Shown in pieces: positions 27,378-36,086 of a stretch of 64,000 bases of DNA. The stretch is from positions 124,001 to 188,000 of the forward strand of contig CASDXP010000001.1 of assembly GCA_949285455.1 (NCBI GenBank). Direction: 5' to 3'. A program made the position numbers and the translations under genes. The DNA comes from an uncultured bacterium. GTDB lineage: Bacteria; Bacillota_I; Bacilli_A; RFN20; CAG-826. The notes beneath the pieces were generated by a model. The model made no database searches. It was not told the DNA's origin and saw nothing but the letters and a program-made list of their open reading frames with translations. Position 1 is the first letter of the stretch, and each line of letters starts with the position of its first letter.

Positions 27378-28273
27378 ACATTTTCTCCTTCATAATTAAA
27401 ATTTGTATTTAAACTCGGAATGTCAATTTTGACATTTGGATAATAAAAATCTATTAGATGCGCATTAGAGGTGTGCGCTCCCATCATGTAAACGGTATAA
27501 ACTTCATCGATTTCACGCTTCACTAAATTTAATTCATCATCTAAAGTAATTTTCATCTCGACGCTAGTAAATTCTGGTTTTCTTGATAAATCGGACATCT
27601 TTTCCATTTGTTTGACGTAACGAAGGACACTCGTGGTAGGATTTAAAGATAAGCTAATAACATAGTTATTTTCTTCTTTACTTACTTCACTATTTAAAAC
27701 TGTCTTAGAAGAGATAATATAAATCGAACTTCTTTTTAACGTTTTCCCCCACTCATCTTCATAATCATTTAGATTGGAAATAGTTTTATCTTCTTCGTTC
27801 CAAGAAGCACTGCTACCATCTTTAATATCTTTCCCATCGTATGTCGTTACACTTCCCGCTTCTTGATAAAATCTTTTAGCGACGCTTACGATACCAGATT
27901 GAGAAATTGATTCATTGAAATATAAATCATCATTTTTAATACTTACGCTTCTTAAAGTTTGATTGACGATCGAAGCAGCAATATTTCCATCCGTCACACT
28001 ATAAGAATTTGTTTCTAATTCAAATTTATGGTAGGCAATATTCGCTAATTCATATGGTTTAAAATTGCTATAATCACCATTCGCATTAAGATACTCCTTA
28101 TATAAAGATTCAATATCATCTTCATAATTTAAAGGGTCGAAAGCATCGTAATTAGTTTTGGGTCCTAAAAATTCTTGACCAAAAAACACTCCCACTCCGA
28201 CACCAGTTGAGATGGCGATGACTGAGACGATGGATGTGATGATAATTTTTTTCTTGCTAAGTTTATTTTTCAT
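27374..28273 (-). CDS. Exported protein of unknown function
   Basis: The 299-residue protein has a short basic N-terminus and one membrane helix (residues 8-30), followed by a soluble extracellular domain with no motif I can name. A helical segment rich in Tyr and Asp (ESLYKEYLNANGDYSN) leads into alternating strands. It overlaps the next gene by 4 bases, so the two are translated together and may form one envelope complex. The divergent neighbour is an XRE regulator. Confidence 0.55.
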   Translation of the reverse strand: MKNKLSKKKIIITSIVSVIAISTGVGVGVFFGQEFLGPKTNYDAFDPLNYEDDIESLYKEYLNANGDYSNFKPYELANIAYHKFELETNSYSVTDGNIAASIVNQTLRSVSIKNDDLYFNESISQSGIVSVAKRFYQEAGSVTTYDGKDIKDGSSASWNEEDKTISNLNDYEDEWGKTLKRSSIYIISSKTVLNSEVSKEENNYVISLSLNPTTSVLRYVKQMEKMSDLSRKPEFTSVEMKITLDDELNLVKREIDEVYTVYMMGAHTSNAHLIDFYYPNVKIDIPSLNTNFNYEGENV

Positions 28274-28429
28274 AGCAAGCGATATTAAAAACTTTTTTCT
28301 AGTTTTTGTCCCCCTCTTATTAAAGACCTAGAAAATAGAGTATTATCTAATAATTAGAGAATAGATAAAAATCACTCTCTTTTTTGGAGAGTTAGATGAA
28401 AAAACTTTTTTAATAAAGTTTAAAATAGT

Positions 28430-28435
28430 TATAAT
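28430..28435 (+). promoter_or_regulatory. -10 box TATAAT of a leaderless regulator gene
   Basis: A perfect TATAAT ends 7 bases before the ATG at 28443 and no ribosome binding site exists between them. The predicted first transcribed base is within the start codon or next to it. Confidence 0.55.
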
Positions 28436-28442
28436 AGACAGC

Positions 28443-29048
28443 ATGGAAGAATTGAAAAGAATAGTCGGAAAAAATTTGACGAACTTAAGAAAAGAAAAGA
28501 AGATGACGCAATTAGAAGTCGCAGAATTATTTAATTATAGCGATAAAGCTGTCTCCAAATGGGAAAATGGTGATACTTTACCAGATTTAGAAACGCTTTA
28601 TAAACTTGCGACATTTTATGGCGTCACTTTAGATTATTTAGTCAAAGAAGATAGAAGTAGGGAAAAAGACCGTTACCGATTAAGACCACAAAATAAAATA
28701 TCGATCACTTGTCTTTTAGTAAGTCTCGTGTGGATGCTCGCTACGATCATTTACGTGTGGCTATTAATGCTAAACGAAATTAATTATTGGCAAACCTTCG
28801 TTTGGGCGATTCCTGTATCTTGCCTTGTCTTATTTACTATCAACCACGTCTGGGGTAAAAGAGTTTATATCTTTTATATATCCACCATCTTTATTTGGTC
28901 GCTCATCACTGCTTGTTATCTCTCTTTCTTAGCTTACAATCCTTGGCCTTTATTCTTGCTTGGTATTCCTGCCGAAATATCTTTAATTCTTTGGGTCGGC
29001 ATCAAAGATTCACTATTCACGATAAAAAATAGAAAAGAAAAGAAATAA
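28443..29048 (+). CDS. XRE helix-turn-helix regulator with membrane domain
   Basis: Residues 1-65 form an XRE/Cro helix-turn-helix (NLRKEKKMTQLEVAELFNYS, then KAVSKWENGDTLPDL). After a charged linker, four membrane helices fill residues 82-190. Such one-component regulators sense the membrane or a small molecule and bind DNA from there. The subtilase gene follows by 5 bases, so the pair is an operon and the protease is a likely target or partner. The ATG appears leaderless. Confidence 0.88.
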   Translation: MEELKRIVGKNLTNLRKEKKMTQLEVAELFNYSDKAVSKWENGDTLPDLETLYKLATFYGVTLDYLVKEDRSREKDRYRLRPQNKISITCLLVSLVWMLATIIYVWLLMLNEINYWQTFVWAIPVSCLVLFTINHVWGKRVYIFYISTIFIWSLITACYLSFLAYNPWPLFLLGIPAEISLILWVGIKDSLFTIKNRKEKK

Positions 29049-29053
29049 CGAAT

Positions 29054-30556
29054 ATGAAAAAACATAAAATTATTACTTCGTCTATATTTTTAACATTGTT
29101 AACCCTCACCTCTACACCAAGTTTAATTAATTCCACTACTGATAAGGTAGATTTAACTAGTTTAAAAACTTTAAAAGCTTCTTCTTTAGCCTATACTTCT
29201 ATCGCCTCTAATGAAGAATTTTATTCTTATCAAAAAGAACAACAATTCGATATTTTAAATGCGACGAGCGTTCTAGATTCTTATCGAGGTGAAGGAGTAA
29301 CTATCGCTGTCATCGATACGGGCGTAAGATATGACGCAGCTGCCTTTTCCCCAAATGGCGCAAACGTCTTATCGAATAGAAGCGCTTCTTTTACTTACAA
29401 TTTTCAAACTGAACAAGTCGAAACAAAAATCGTCAGCAGATATCGTAACGATTATTCACTCCTAGCGGAAGATCCAACTTACGATTACGAACAAGGCTCT
29501 TCCCCTTTAATTCACGGTACTTCTGTCTCTGGTGTCATTAAAGAACCAGTCAATAATCAAGGTGGAATGGGGCTCGCTAGCGAAGTGGAATTAATTCATC
29601 TAAAACTCGCGAATTTAAATACAGCGGAAATCGCTGAAGCTTTAAATTACATCTATTACTTAGGCGATGTCGATATCATCAACATGTCTTTAGGTTTCGT
29701 CGATTCGACCCCAGAAGAAACAGCCTTAATCAACTCAGTTTTTAGCCCGATGTTCGAAGCTCTTTACGTCGAACAAGGTGTCTTAATTTTTGCCGCTTCA
29801 GGAAATGATGATACATATAATGATTATTTCCCCGCTTGTAATGACTATGTCATTTCAATAGGCGCACTCGCGGACCAATCAAAAGAGAAAAGAGCCGATT
29901 TTTCCACTTACGGTTACGTCGATTTAATGGCTCCAGGCTACGCCTTTACTCCTTACGTTAATTACGTTTACCCTTACACTTACGATTCTTATGATCCAGA
30001 ATATGGTATCAATAGTTACGCTATTATGACTGGCACTTCTTTTGCTTCCCCACTTTCCGCTGCTAGCGCAGCCCTATATCAAGCAAAATATAAAGACGCC
30101 ACGAACGAAGAAACTAGACTCGCCATGTTTCATAGCGCTATCGACATAGATGAAAAAGGACACGATATTTATACAGGTTATGGAAGAATCGATGTCGAAG
30201 CTTTATTAAATTACGATAACGTTACGGCAGGTCATGATGGCTTTGTAAGTTTATTTAATGAAAATACTTCTAACGTTGTTACAAGCGATGCATGGTACGA
30301 ACTTGGTAATAGATATCATGCATTATCCAATAGATCTAAAGATGCTATAAAAAATGATACGTCATTTATGAATTCTTACAATCAAATAAGAGAAACTTAT
30401 AATTACGATGATTTTTTAAATGAAGATAGATTCCCTACACCTGTCGGAGATTACATCGATATCGTTTTAATCGTTATATCCATCTTAATTATCATCATCA
30501 GTGTCGCTATCATCTTCGTCGGTAGGAAGATGAAAACGAAGAAAAATAGCCAATAA
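29054..30556 (+). CDS. Membrane-anchored subtilisin-like serine protease (S8)
   Basis: The 500-residue protein has a signal peptide (residues 5-25) and a prodomain-like stretch to about residue 70. A peptidase S8 domain carries the catalytic triad: Asp in AVIDTGVRYD, His in HGTSVSGV and Ser in GTSFASPLSA; the oxyanion Asn is in FAASGND. A C-terminal helix (about 470-492) and a basic tail anchor it, so it is an ectoenzyme, in the manner of mycosins. It is co-transcribed with the XRE-membrane regulator. Confidence 0.93.
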   Translation: MKKHKIITSSIFLTLLTLTSTPSLINSTTDKVDLTSLKTLKASSLAYTSIASNEEFYSYQKEQQFDILNATSVLDSYRGEGVTIAVIDTGVRYDAAAFSPNGANVLSNRSASFTYNFQTEQVETKIVSRYRNDYSLLAEDPTYDYEQGSSPLIHGTSVSGVIKEPVNNQGGMGLASEVELIHLKLANLNTAEIAEALNYIYYLGDVDIINMSLGFVDSTPEETALINSVFSPMFEALYVEQGVLIFAASGNDDTYNDYFPACNDYVISIGALADQSKEKRADFSTYGYVDLMAPGYAFTPYVNYVYPYTYDSYDPEYGINSYAIMTGTSFASPLSAASAALYQAKYKDATNEETRLAMFHSAIDIDEKGHDIYTGYGRIDVEALLNYDNVTAGHDGFVSLFNENTSNVVTSDAWYELGNRYHALSNRSKDAIKNDTSFMNSYNQIRETYNYDDFLNEDRFPTPVGDYIDIVLIVISILIIIISVAIIFVGRKMKTKKNSQ

Positions 30557-30563
30557 AAGTTAG

Positions 30564-30641
30564 AAAAACGGGGCACTTTGCCCCGAAAATCATTCAAAAA
30601 ACGGGGCACTTTGCCCCGAAATGAACAAGAAAAACGGGGCA
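30564..30641 (-). terminator. Two tandem terminators and a third half-copy
   Basis: CGGGGCACTTTGCCCCG occurs at 30569-30585 and again, identically, at 30602-30618. A third copy at 30635 keeps only the first arm (CGGGGCA). Each has AAAAA before it, so on the reverse strand the hairpins are followed by T runs and terminate leftward transcription, protecting the convergent subtilase gene. Confidence 0.8.
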
Positions 30642-30700
30642 GTTAAAACCATATGCTTCTTAGAAGCATAAATATATAAAAGTTCACATTTAAATAATAA

Positions 30701-31342
30701 TTAGTTTTTTAAGCAACCAATAGGAACAATATGAATACCATTTTTTGTCGTCATGCTTTCTCCTACGCCAGTAATAATAATTAAGGCGGAAGGTTCTTTT
30801 TGGAACATTGATGGATCCTTGATTTTACTATTGTACTTAACGATTTCTTTTTTGATCTTGAGCAAATGTTCTTCAGCATTCTTGATAGCGTTAATTCCCC
30901 CGACTTTTATTTCGATGAGTGCATATCTACCATCACTCATTTTTAATACCGCATCCGCTTCTAATCCATTCCTATCACGGAAGTGATAAGTTTTAGCATT
31001 TAGTGAATCAGCATAGATGAGCAAATCACGTAACACGAGATTTTCAAAAAATGGGCCAAAATTTATTGGTTGATTCATCATTTCTTCAAAACTTAAGTTG
31101 AGTGTAGCTATAGCTAGTGAGGGATCAACAAATATTTTTTTGGTTGAAGAAACAATATATGAACGAGATTTAAAACCGGCGGAAAATGGTTCAATTTCTT
31201 CGATGATATATTTCTTTTTTAAAATATTACGATAGCGTAAAAAAGTTGATGGAGAGATATCGCGATTATCTTCACTAACAATGTTTACTAGCATCTTAGT
31301 GTAATTAGCCATGGTGGCAGTATTTCTTGCCAGTTCTTTCAT
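30701..31342 (-). pseudogene. C-terminal remnant of a DUF4143 AAA ATPase
   Basis: The 213-residue frame matches only the C-terminal half of DUF4143 ATPases: a winged-helix part (STFLRYRNILKKKYIIEE) and the nuclease-like part with RNGLEADAVLKMSDGRYALIEIKVG. The P-loop and Walker B half is missing, and the upstream sequence is unrelated (a flavoprotein fragment). It may still be translated, but the family's ATPase activity is lost. Compare the intact relative at 11484-12764. Confidence 0.75.
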
Positions 31343-31348
31343 AATGAT

Positions 31349-31588
31349 TCAAATATAATCGCTTTGATATGGACTTTTAACAGAACTTTCTTCATCATCT
31401 TCTTCATCAAAATTTAAAATAATGTTTTCGACAATTTCCTTAGCAAGGCAAGGATGAAGATTTGACCTCGCTAAGTCGATATCAACTATTTCATGATCTG
31501 CCTCTATCGCTCCTTTTTTAAATTCATCCACTAAAGTATTAGAAGTTCCGTGTAGATGTGGGCTACTACGTAAGATAACTATTTTCAT
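31349..31588 (-). pseudogene. N-terminal remnant of an NADPH-dependent FMN reductase/flavodoxin
   Basis: The 79-residue frame starts MKIVILRSSPHLHGTSNTL, the FMN-phosphate loop of the family, and continues to LHPCLA. The sequence then switches to an unrelated acidic tail (NFDEEDDEESS) and stops. Full members have about 180-200 residues, so two-thirds is gone. Confidence 0.7.
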
Positions 31589-31636
31589 AAATGTCTCCTT
31601 ATAAATTCATCCATCTTCTCAAATGCAATAATATGT

Positions 31637-31708
31637 TTAAGTATTATTAAGTTCAGCAAATTTAGGGGCTAAATCGCCTAAACCATTTCTACCTGCTTTT
31701 TGTTTCAT
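31637..31708 (-). pseudogene. N-terminal remnant of a carboxymuconolactone decarboxylase-like gene
   Basis: A well-formed AGGAAGGAG site is followed by an ATG and only 23 codons reading MKQKAGRNGLGDLAPKFAEL, which is the typical start of the CMD/AhpD-like family (usually over 100 residues). Together with the next fragments it marks a decayed two- or three-gene block. Confidence 0.6.
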
Positions 31709-31732
31709 CGTTTAATAATTCTCCTTCCTTAA

Positions 31733-31763
31733 AAATAAAAAATGCTATAACTGATTTATAGCA
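31733..31763 (-). terminator. Rho-independent terminator after corA
   Basis: On the reverse strand TGCTATAA and TTATAGCA form an 8-bp stem with a 5-base loop, followed by TTTTTTATTTTT. Confidence 0.85.
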
Positions 31764-31800
31764 CTTCAAGTTAAGTTTAAGTCAACACTTAATTATTAAA

Positions 31801-32772
31801 TTATTTTCTTTTATGCCTTATACCACTTCCGATGAAAAATAAAACGATCGCCCCGATGATAGCAAAGATGGCACATATGCATAAGATGATCCAAAAACCA
31901 TATTTATTATCATCGAGTGGTAAATATTCTAAATTCATCCCATAAATTGAAGCGATTAAAGTTGGTAAAGAAATGACGATAGTAATGACCGATAATGTTT
32001 TCATTATCGTGTTCATATTATTATTGATCACACTAGCGAAAGCATCCATCATCCCTGAAAGAATGTTTCGATAAATCGAACACATTTCCATCGCTTGATC
32101 CATTTCCACTTCCGCATCTTCCATCAAATCAAAATCATCTTCAAATCTTTTATAAGTTTGACTTCTTAATAATTTAGATAGAACACCTTTATCCGCATTT
32201 AACGCGGTGGAAAAATACACTAAGGCTTTATTCTTATCCATCAACTCTAAAACTTCTTTATTTTTCACTGAAGTGCGAAGTTTAATTTCTAAAGCTTCCG
32301 TATGAGCGTTTATTTTCTTTAAGTAAGTAATAAATAAAGTCGCTAAGCGATAAATTAAATGAAGCGTCAATCTCACATGTTTATGTGGTTCCACTAATTT
32401 GACTTTCTTAAACACTTCAGAAATTAAAGCCACATCATGTTTACAAATAGTAACGTAATAATCTTTGTTATAAGCAATGATGAAAGGCACAGTCGTATAA
32501 TTAACTTTTTCTTCATCTAACATTAAAGGCGTATCTAAAACAATTAAAGAATCACCATCATCTTTATCCACACGTGCACTTTCTTCATCATCTAAAGCGC
32601 AATTTAAAAAATCTAAAGAAATACCCGTCAGTGCATTAATCTTCTTTAAATCTTCAAGAGTAGGATTAGAAAGATGAACCCAACTTCCCACTTCTAAAGA
32701 AGTTAAATCATCAACATTTTCATAATCCTTAGATTCGATCTTTTTATTTATTTCTTGATACACTCTTAACAT
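31801..32772 (-). CDS. corA: CorA-family divalent cation channel
   Basis: The 323-residue protein has the long cytosolic helical domain and two C-terminal membrane helices of CorA. The signature YGMN is at about residue 278, at the end of the first helix, and a basic tail (SGIRHKRK) follows. It imports Mg2+ (or Co2+/Ni2+ in some members) as a pentamer. An extended -10, TGCTAAAAT, ends 6 bases before the ATG, with no room for a normal leader. A terminator follows. Confidence 0.93.
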   Translation of the reverse strand: MLRVYQEINKKIESKDYENVDDLTSLEVGSWVHLSNPTLEDLKKINALTGISLDFLNCALDDEESARVDKDDGDSLIVLDTPLMLDEEKVNYTTVPFIIAYNKDYYVTICKHDVALISEVFKKVKLVEPHKHVRLTLHLIYRLATLFITYLKKINAHTEALEIKLRTSVKNKEVLELMDKNKALVYFSTALNADKGVLSKLLRSQTYKRFEDDFDLMEDAEVEMDQAMEMCSIYRNILSGMMDAFASVINNNMNTIMKTLSVITIVISLPTLIASIYGMNLEYLPLDDNKYGFWIILCICAIFAIIGAIVLFFIGSGIRHKRK

Positions 32773-32778
32773 GCCCTC

Positions 32779-32787
32779 ATTTTAGCA
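32779..32787 (-). promoter_or_regulatory. Extended -10 of corA, leaderless
   Basis: The reverse strand reads TGCTAAAAT, then six bases, then the ATG. Transcription would begin at or within one base of the start codon. Confidence 0.5.
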
Positions 32788-32922
32788 CGTAAAAAATAAA
32801 AAGGAATAGAGGAAAAATATAGCATTCATAGATATTTCATTGAAATTATTATTTTAAAATTCAATACTTAAATTAATCTTTCTAGAAATGTTCTCCTCAT
32901 TATTTTAAAGGAGAAATTAAAA

Positions 32923-33837
32923 ATGCAAAAATTGTTAAATAATGTAATCATAGATTACATAAAAATTAAGAATACCATTTTGAATCCATCAACATTAGCG
33001 AGATATCATAATTTATTTGAAAATCATATAAAAGAGTGGTTTCAAGAAATTAATATTATTGAAATTAATAATTCTATACTTCAAAAATATGTTGATGAAC
33101 AATGGAAAAAAACAACAAGTATAGTTATTAGAGAAGCAATATTACTAATCAAACTCGCATTGAAAAGAGAAGCAAAAATATCAAATTATAATATGCCGTT
33201 AATAGATTTGGATTTCCCTCCACTAATAAAAAAGAAAAATGTAGAGACGCTTACCAGAGTCGAAGAGAAACAAGTAATCAACTACATCTTGAACGGCGAA
33301 AAACAAAAATATTGTGGAATCGTCTTATCTTTGCTCACAGGGATGAGAATCGGTGAAATATGTGCGCTAAAATGGAACGATATTGATTTAAAGAAAAGAC
33401 AGATCAATGTGAATAAGACATTGCAGAGGATATGTCTTAAAGACAAAAAATCAATGATTCAAATTGGCAAAACAAAAACATCTTCTGGTTCAAGGAACAT
33501 ACCTATCAGCAATTTTCTCTATGATTTTTTGATATCTATCAAACCCTCAAACCGTGACACCTACTTTCTTACCAACACAACGACTCCAAAGGAACCTAGA
33601 AACTATAGGAAGATCTATAAAACGCTCCTCAAGAAGCTAAAGATAAAACCCACTACTTTCCATGCCTTACGACACACCTTTGCGACTAGATTGATTGAAA
33701 ACAAAGTTGATATCAAAACAATATCCGAGCTTTTGGGGCACGCTTCCACCAATATTACTATTTCCATCTATGTTCACAGCGAATACAGCACAAAAAGGAA
33801 AGCTGTCAAATCGCTTGATAACCTAATCCTCAAATAA
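32923..33837 (+). CDS. Tyrosine recombinase of the hsdS shufflon
   Basis: The 304-residue recombinase has an N-terminal SAM-like core-binding domain (1-95) and a catalytic domain with Arg in LTGMRIGEICALKW, His-x-x-Arg in HALRHTFATRL, His in LLGHAST and Tyr in ISIYVHSEY. An AAAGGAG site precedes the ATG. Its stop codon lies inside the first copy of the 37-bp inverted repeat that bounds the hsdS cassettes. As in the phase-variable type I systems of streptococci, its likely role is inversion of hsdS segments rather than phage integration; no other phage genes or attachment sites are seen. Confidence 0.92.
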   Translation: MQKLLNNVIIDYIKIKNTILNPSTLARYHNLFENHIKEWFQEINIIEINNSILQKYVDEQWKKTTSIVIREAILLIKLALKREAKISNYNMPLIDLDFPPLIKKKNVETLTRVEEKQVINYILNGEKQKYCGIVLSLLTGMRIGEICALKWNDIDLKKRQINVNKTLQRICLKDKKSMIQIGKTKTSSGSRNIPISNFLYDFLISIKPSNRDTYFLTNTTTPKEPRNYRKIYKTLLKKLKIKPTTFHALRHTFATRLIENKVDIKTISELLGHASTNITISIYVHSEYSTKRKAVKSLDNLILK

Positions 33838-33868
33838 AGACTTTAAGGTACCGAAATTAAGGTTTAAA
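33832..33868 (+). repeat. Inverted repeat IR1, copy a (hsdS 5' end)
   Basis: This 37-bp repeat starts AAATAAAGACTTTAAGG and encodes KDFKVPKLRFK, the conserved start of HsdS. It is identical, in opposite orientation, to 37718-37754. Inversion between them would bring cassette A behind hsdM. Confidence 0.92.
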
Positions 33869-34941
33869 TTCCTACTAATTCGCTATCATGGGATGCTTTA
33901 AACTACATGTGTGGATCGCTTCGCAATTTGCATTATGGGATTATACATTCGAATACAAACGAAATTCTTTCGGCTGTTAATCTTCCGTTTATAAACAATT
34001 GTTCTATTCCTAAAAAATATACAAAGGCAATTCCTGGGGATTTATTTTTGGCAGATACTTCTGAAGATAGGAAGGATTGTGGGAAAGGAATAGAAATAAA
34101 TGGCTTAAGTAATCATGAGGTCGTGGGCGGTCTTCATACAATGCATATTAGAGACAAACAGTCTTTGTTTGTTCCTTTTTACAAAGCATTATTTACACGA
34201 TCAAATGCATTTCATAAATTTGCTTATAAATATTCAGAGGGAATTAAAGTTTTTAGTCTAAAATCTTCACTTTTCAAATATTTAGATTTTTATTACCCCG
34301 AAAAGCTTGAACAGCAAAAAATTGTAGATTTATTCGAGTATATTGATACAAAGATTGCATTAGTGGAGAAAAAAATTGAAGCCCTTAAAAAGTATAGAAA
34401 AGGTATTGTTAATTCGTGGTTTAAAAATATTGGAAAAGCAGTAAAACTCTGTGAGTTGGTAAAACAACAAACCTCACAACTACTCACTCATCAAATCAAG
34501 AATAATATCGGAACTTATCCTGTGTACGACGCAACCGGGAACATATGCAAATCTATTGATTTTTATATGAATGAAAACGACTCAATAGCCATCATAAAGT
34601 ATGGATCTGGATGTGGTAGAACTTTCATTACACGCAATAAACATTGCGTTCTTGGAACTATGTCTGAATTAATTCCATTAAAGCACGATGATTTGACTTA
34701 TATTTTTGCCTTTACTGAAAGCGCTAAATTTAAAAAAATATGCAAGAAATATATTGAAGTAGGTACCACACCTAATCTTTATTATTCCGATTATTCCACC
34801 GAATTAGTTTATTATCCAGATGAGAGGGATAATTTTGTTAAATTGATAGATTCAATTAGTAAAAAGTGTGTTCACTTAGAAACGGAAAAAGAAAAGTTAG
34901 ACCAATTTAAACGACAATTATTGAAAGATATGTTTATATAA
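33868..34941 (+). CDS. Silent hsdS cassette A, two target-recognition domains
   Basis: The frame codes a first recognition domain (SWDALNYMCGSLRN onward), the central helices with EALKKYRKGIV near 34380, a second recognition domain, and the C-terminal helices ending LLKDMFI. It lacks promoter, ribosome binding site and start codon. Relative to the KDFKVPKLRFK frame in repeat IR1a, this frame is shifted: between the repeat and the first Trp there are 20 bases, where a multiple of three is needed. So if inverted to the expression site, the first half would be out of frame unless repaired or recombined. The second half is usable through IR2. Confidence 0.8.
   Translation: MPTNSLSWDALNYMCGSLRNLHYGIIHSNTNEILSAVNLPFINNCSIPKKYTKAIPGDLFLADTSEDRKDCGKGIEINGLSNHEVVGGLHTMHIRDKQSLFVPFYKALFTRSNAFHKFAYKYSEGIKVFSLKSSLFKYLDFYYPEKLEQQKIVDLFEYIDTKIALVEKKIEALKKYRKGIVNSWFKNIGKAVKLCELVKQQTSQLLTHQIKNNIGTYPVYDATGNICKSIDFYMNENDSIAIIKYGSGCGRTFITRNKHCVLGTMSELIPLKHDDLTYIFAFTESAKFKKICKKYIEVGTTPNLYYSDYSTELVYYPDERDNFVKLIDSISKKCVHLETEKEKLDQFKRQLLKDMFI
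34371..34407 (+). repeat. Inverted repeat IR2, copy a (central conserved region)
   Basis: This 37-bp stretch starts AAAAATTGAAGCCCTTAAAA, codes the end of the first HsdS coiled coil (KIEALKKYRKGI), and is identical in inverse orientation to 37154-37190. Inversion here would exchange the second recognition domains of cassettes A and D. Confidence 0.92.
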
Positions 34942-34947
34942 ACATAT
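34928..34947. repeat. Palindrome shared by the ends of cassettes A and B
   Basis: ATATGTTTATATAAACATAT is a perfect 20-bp palindrome that encodes the C-terminal MFI and stop codon of both convergent cassettes, which overlap by 8 bases. A near copy with one changed base lies at the C/D junction (36623-36642). Confidence 0.85.
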
Positions 34948-36055
34948 TAGTGAGAAGGTATCGCTTTGCTGCTTTTAACCATACTAATTCATTTTCTAAA
35001 TTTTGAATTTTTTCATCTAACAACGAAAACAAAATAGCAAGTTTCTTGTTTCCGATAGTCGAAGGAACTCCGAAATTTTGCAAATAAGCTCTATCTATGT
35101 TTTTTAGCCCACTTCCTAGAAAACCGACATATGTAATCCTGTCTTTTTGAGAATCTAAATACTCATATAAGTTTCGTGTTGTCCATTCGTTCTCGCTTTG
35201 AAAGCAAATGCAGTGATCACTATAAGCAAATGGCCCATTTGACAGTCTAAACCCAGCTTCGCCACCGTCATTAGCAATGATATAACAACCATCATTCATA
35301 AATGAATTAATGGTCCCAATTTTCTCTCCAGATAGATAAAAAGGGTATTTCCCATTTTCGACAGAATTTCCAGCGCTAAGCTTACTTTTAGGCATAAATA
35401 AAACCAACGATTTAAGCTTTACATATGCCTCCTTAGGTGTCCTTCTGAAAGCAATTTTTTGAATACCTTTTCTATACTTTTTAAGGGTGGCTATTTTTGC
35501 TTCTAATACTTCAAGTTTATAGTCTGTTAAAGATAAGAATCTTGCTATTTTATTTTGTTCTATTATTGATGGATAAGAAACATATATTGATTTGACAATT
35601 TCTTTATTTAAGTTCGAAACAACTCCGCCAGCAGCCGCTTTGTAATATTGCGACTTACAAATATTACTTTCTAAGTATGCTCTTAAAAACTCTTTATTAA
35701 ATTCATTACTAAATTCTGATATCAATAGCCAACCGTCATGTATAGCTCCGTCAATATTTAGAATATATGGTCTGCCAAAACTCATGGAATTCGATAGAAG
35801 AAGATCACCTTTATGCACAAGCCTAGTATTTTTGACCCCTTCAAAAATTATTTTTTCTTCCGTCTTATTTATATATCCAGATTCGTCTGCGTCACTTATT
35901 TTGATCCAATTAATACCATCATTATTTTTAGAAATATATTTTTCAATTGGTCTTGGCGAACCTCCTCTTTCAATTTTTACTAAATTTCCAAATTTTGAGA
36001 TAGACCAACTTTTTTTGAACTCCTTAAACCTTAACTTCGGTATCTTAAAGTCTTT
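34934..36055 (-). CDS. Silent hsdS cassette B, complete but without start codon
   Basis: From the IR1-like repeat the frame reads KDFKIPKLRFKEFKKSWS and is open for 373 codons to LLTNMFI. It has two recognition domains separated by TLKKYRKGIQ. The first contains GGSPRP and LLLSNSMSFGRPYIL. There is no ATG, GTG or TTG with a ribosome binding site at the start, and TAA lies a few codons upstream, so it is a silent store. It lies in the same orientation as the expressed gene, so it would need two inversions, or a direct-repeat exchange that deletes intervening DNA, to be expressed. Confidence 0.82.
   Translation of the reverse strand, partial: KDFKIPKLRFKEFKKSWSISKFGNLVKIERGGSPRPIEKYISKNNDGINWIKISDADESGYINKTEEKIIFEGVKNTRLVHKGDLLLSNSMSFGRPYILNIDGAIHDGWLLISEFSNEFNKEFLRAYLESNICKSQYYKAAAGGVVSNLNKEIVKSIYVSYPSIIEQNKIARFLSLTDYKLEVLEAKIATLKKYRKGIQKIAFRRTPKEAYVKLKSLVLFMPKSKLSAGNSVENGKYPFYLSGEKIGTINSFMNDGCYIIANDGGEAGFRLSNGPFAYSDHCICFQSENEWTTRNLYEYLDSQKDRITYVGFLGSGLKNIDRAYLQNFGVPSTIGNKKLAILFSLLDEKIQNLENELVWLKAAKRYLLTNMFI
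35462..35487 (-). repeat. Inverted repeat IR2, copy b
   Basis: These 26 bp are identical to the core of IR2 copies a and d; the match stops after CCCTT on the first-domain side. It codes LKKYRKGI of cassette B. Confidence 0.88.
36023..36055 (-). repeat. Inverted repeat IR1, copy b (diverged)
   Basis: This copy matches 30 of the 33 aligned bases of copies a and d. The differences are the AAGATACC, GAAG and final G positions. It opens cassette B and lies only ten bases from IR2 copy c, in opposite orientation. Confidence 0.85.
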
Positions 36056-36065
36056 AGAGAAGGAA

Positions 36066-36086
36066 CCTTAAAAAGTATAGAAAAGG
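36066..36086 (+). repeat. Inverted repeat IR2, copy c
   Basis: A 21-bp core common to all four IR2 copies (CCTTAAAAAGTATAG then AAAAGG) opens the half-cassette C. Confidence 0.88.

Noticed and set aside
30652-30670. Palindrome TATGCTTCTTAGAAGCATA as an operator
   Set aside because: It lies just past the 3' end of a remnant gene and has no promoter nearby; it may be a weak hairpin, but nothing supports regulation.
32923-33837. Prophage or integrative element integrase
   Set aside because: No structural, excision or replication genes of a phage and no flanking attachment repeats were seen; the inverted hsdS repeats explain the recombinase better.
33907-34941. Cassette A as an expressed hsdS starting at its first ATG
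   Set aside because: The ATG is inside the recognition domain, has no ribosome binding site, and the open frame extends upstream of it.
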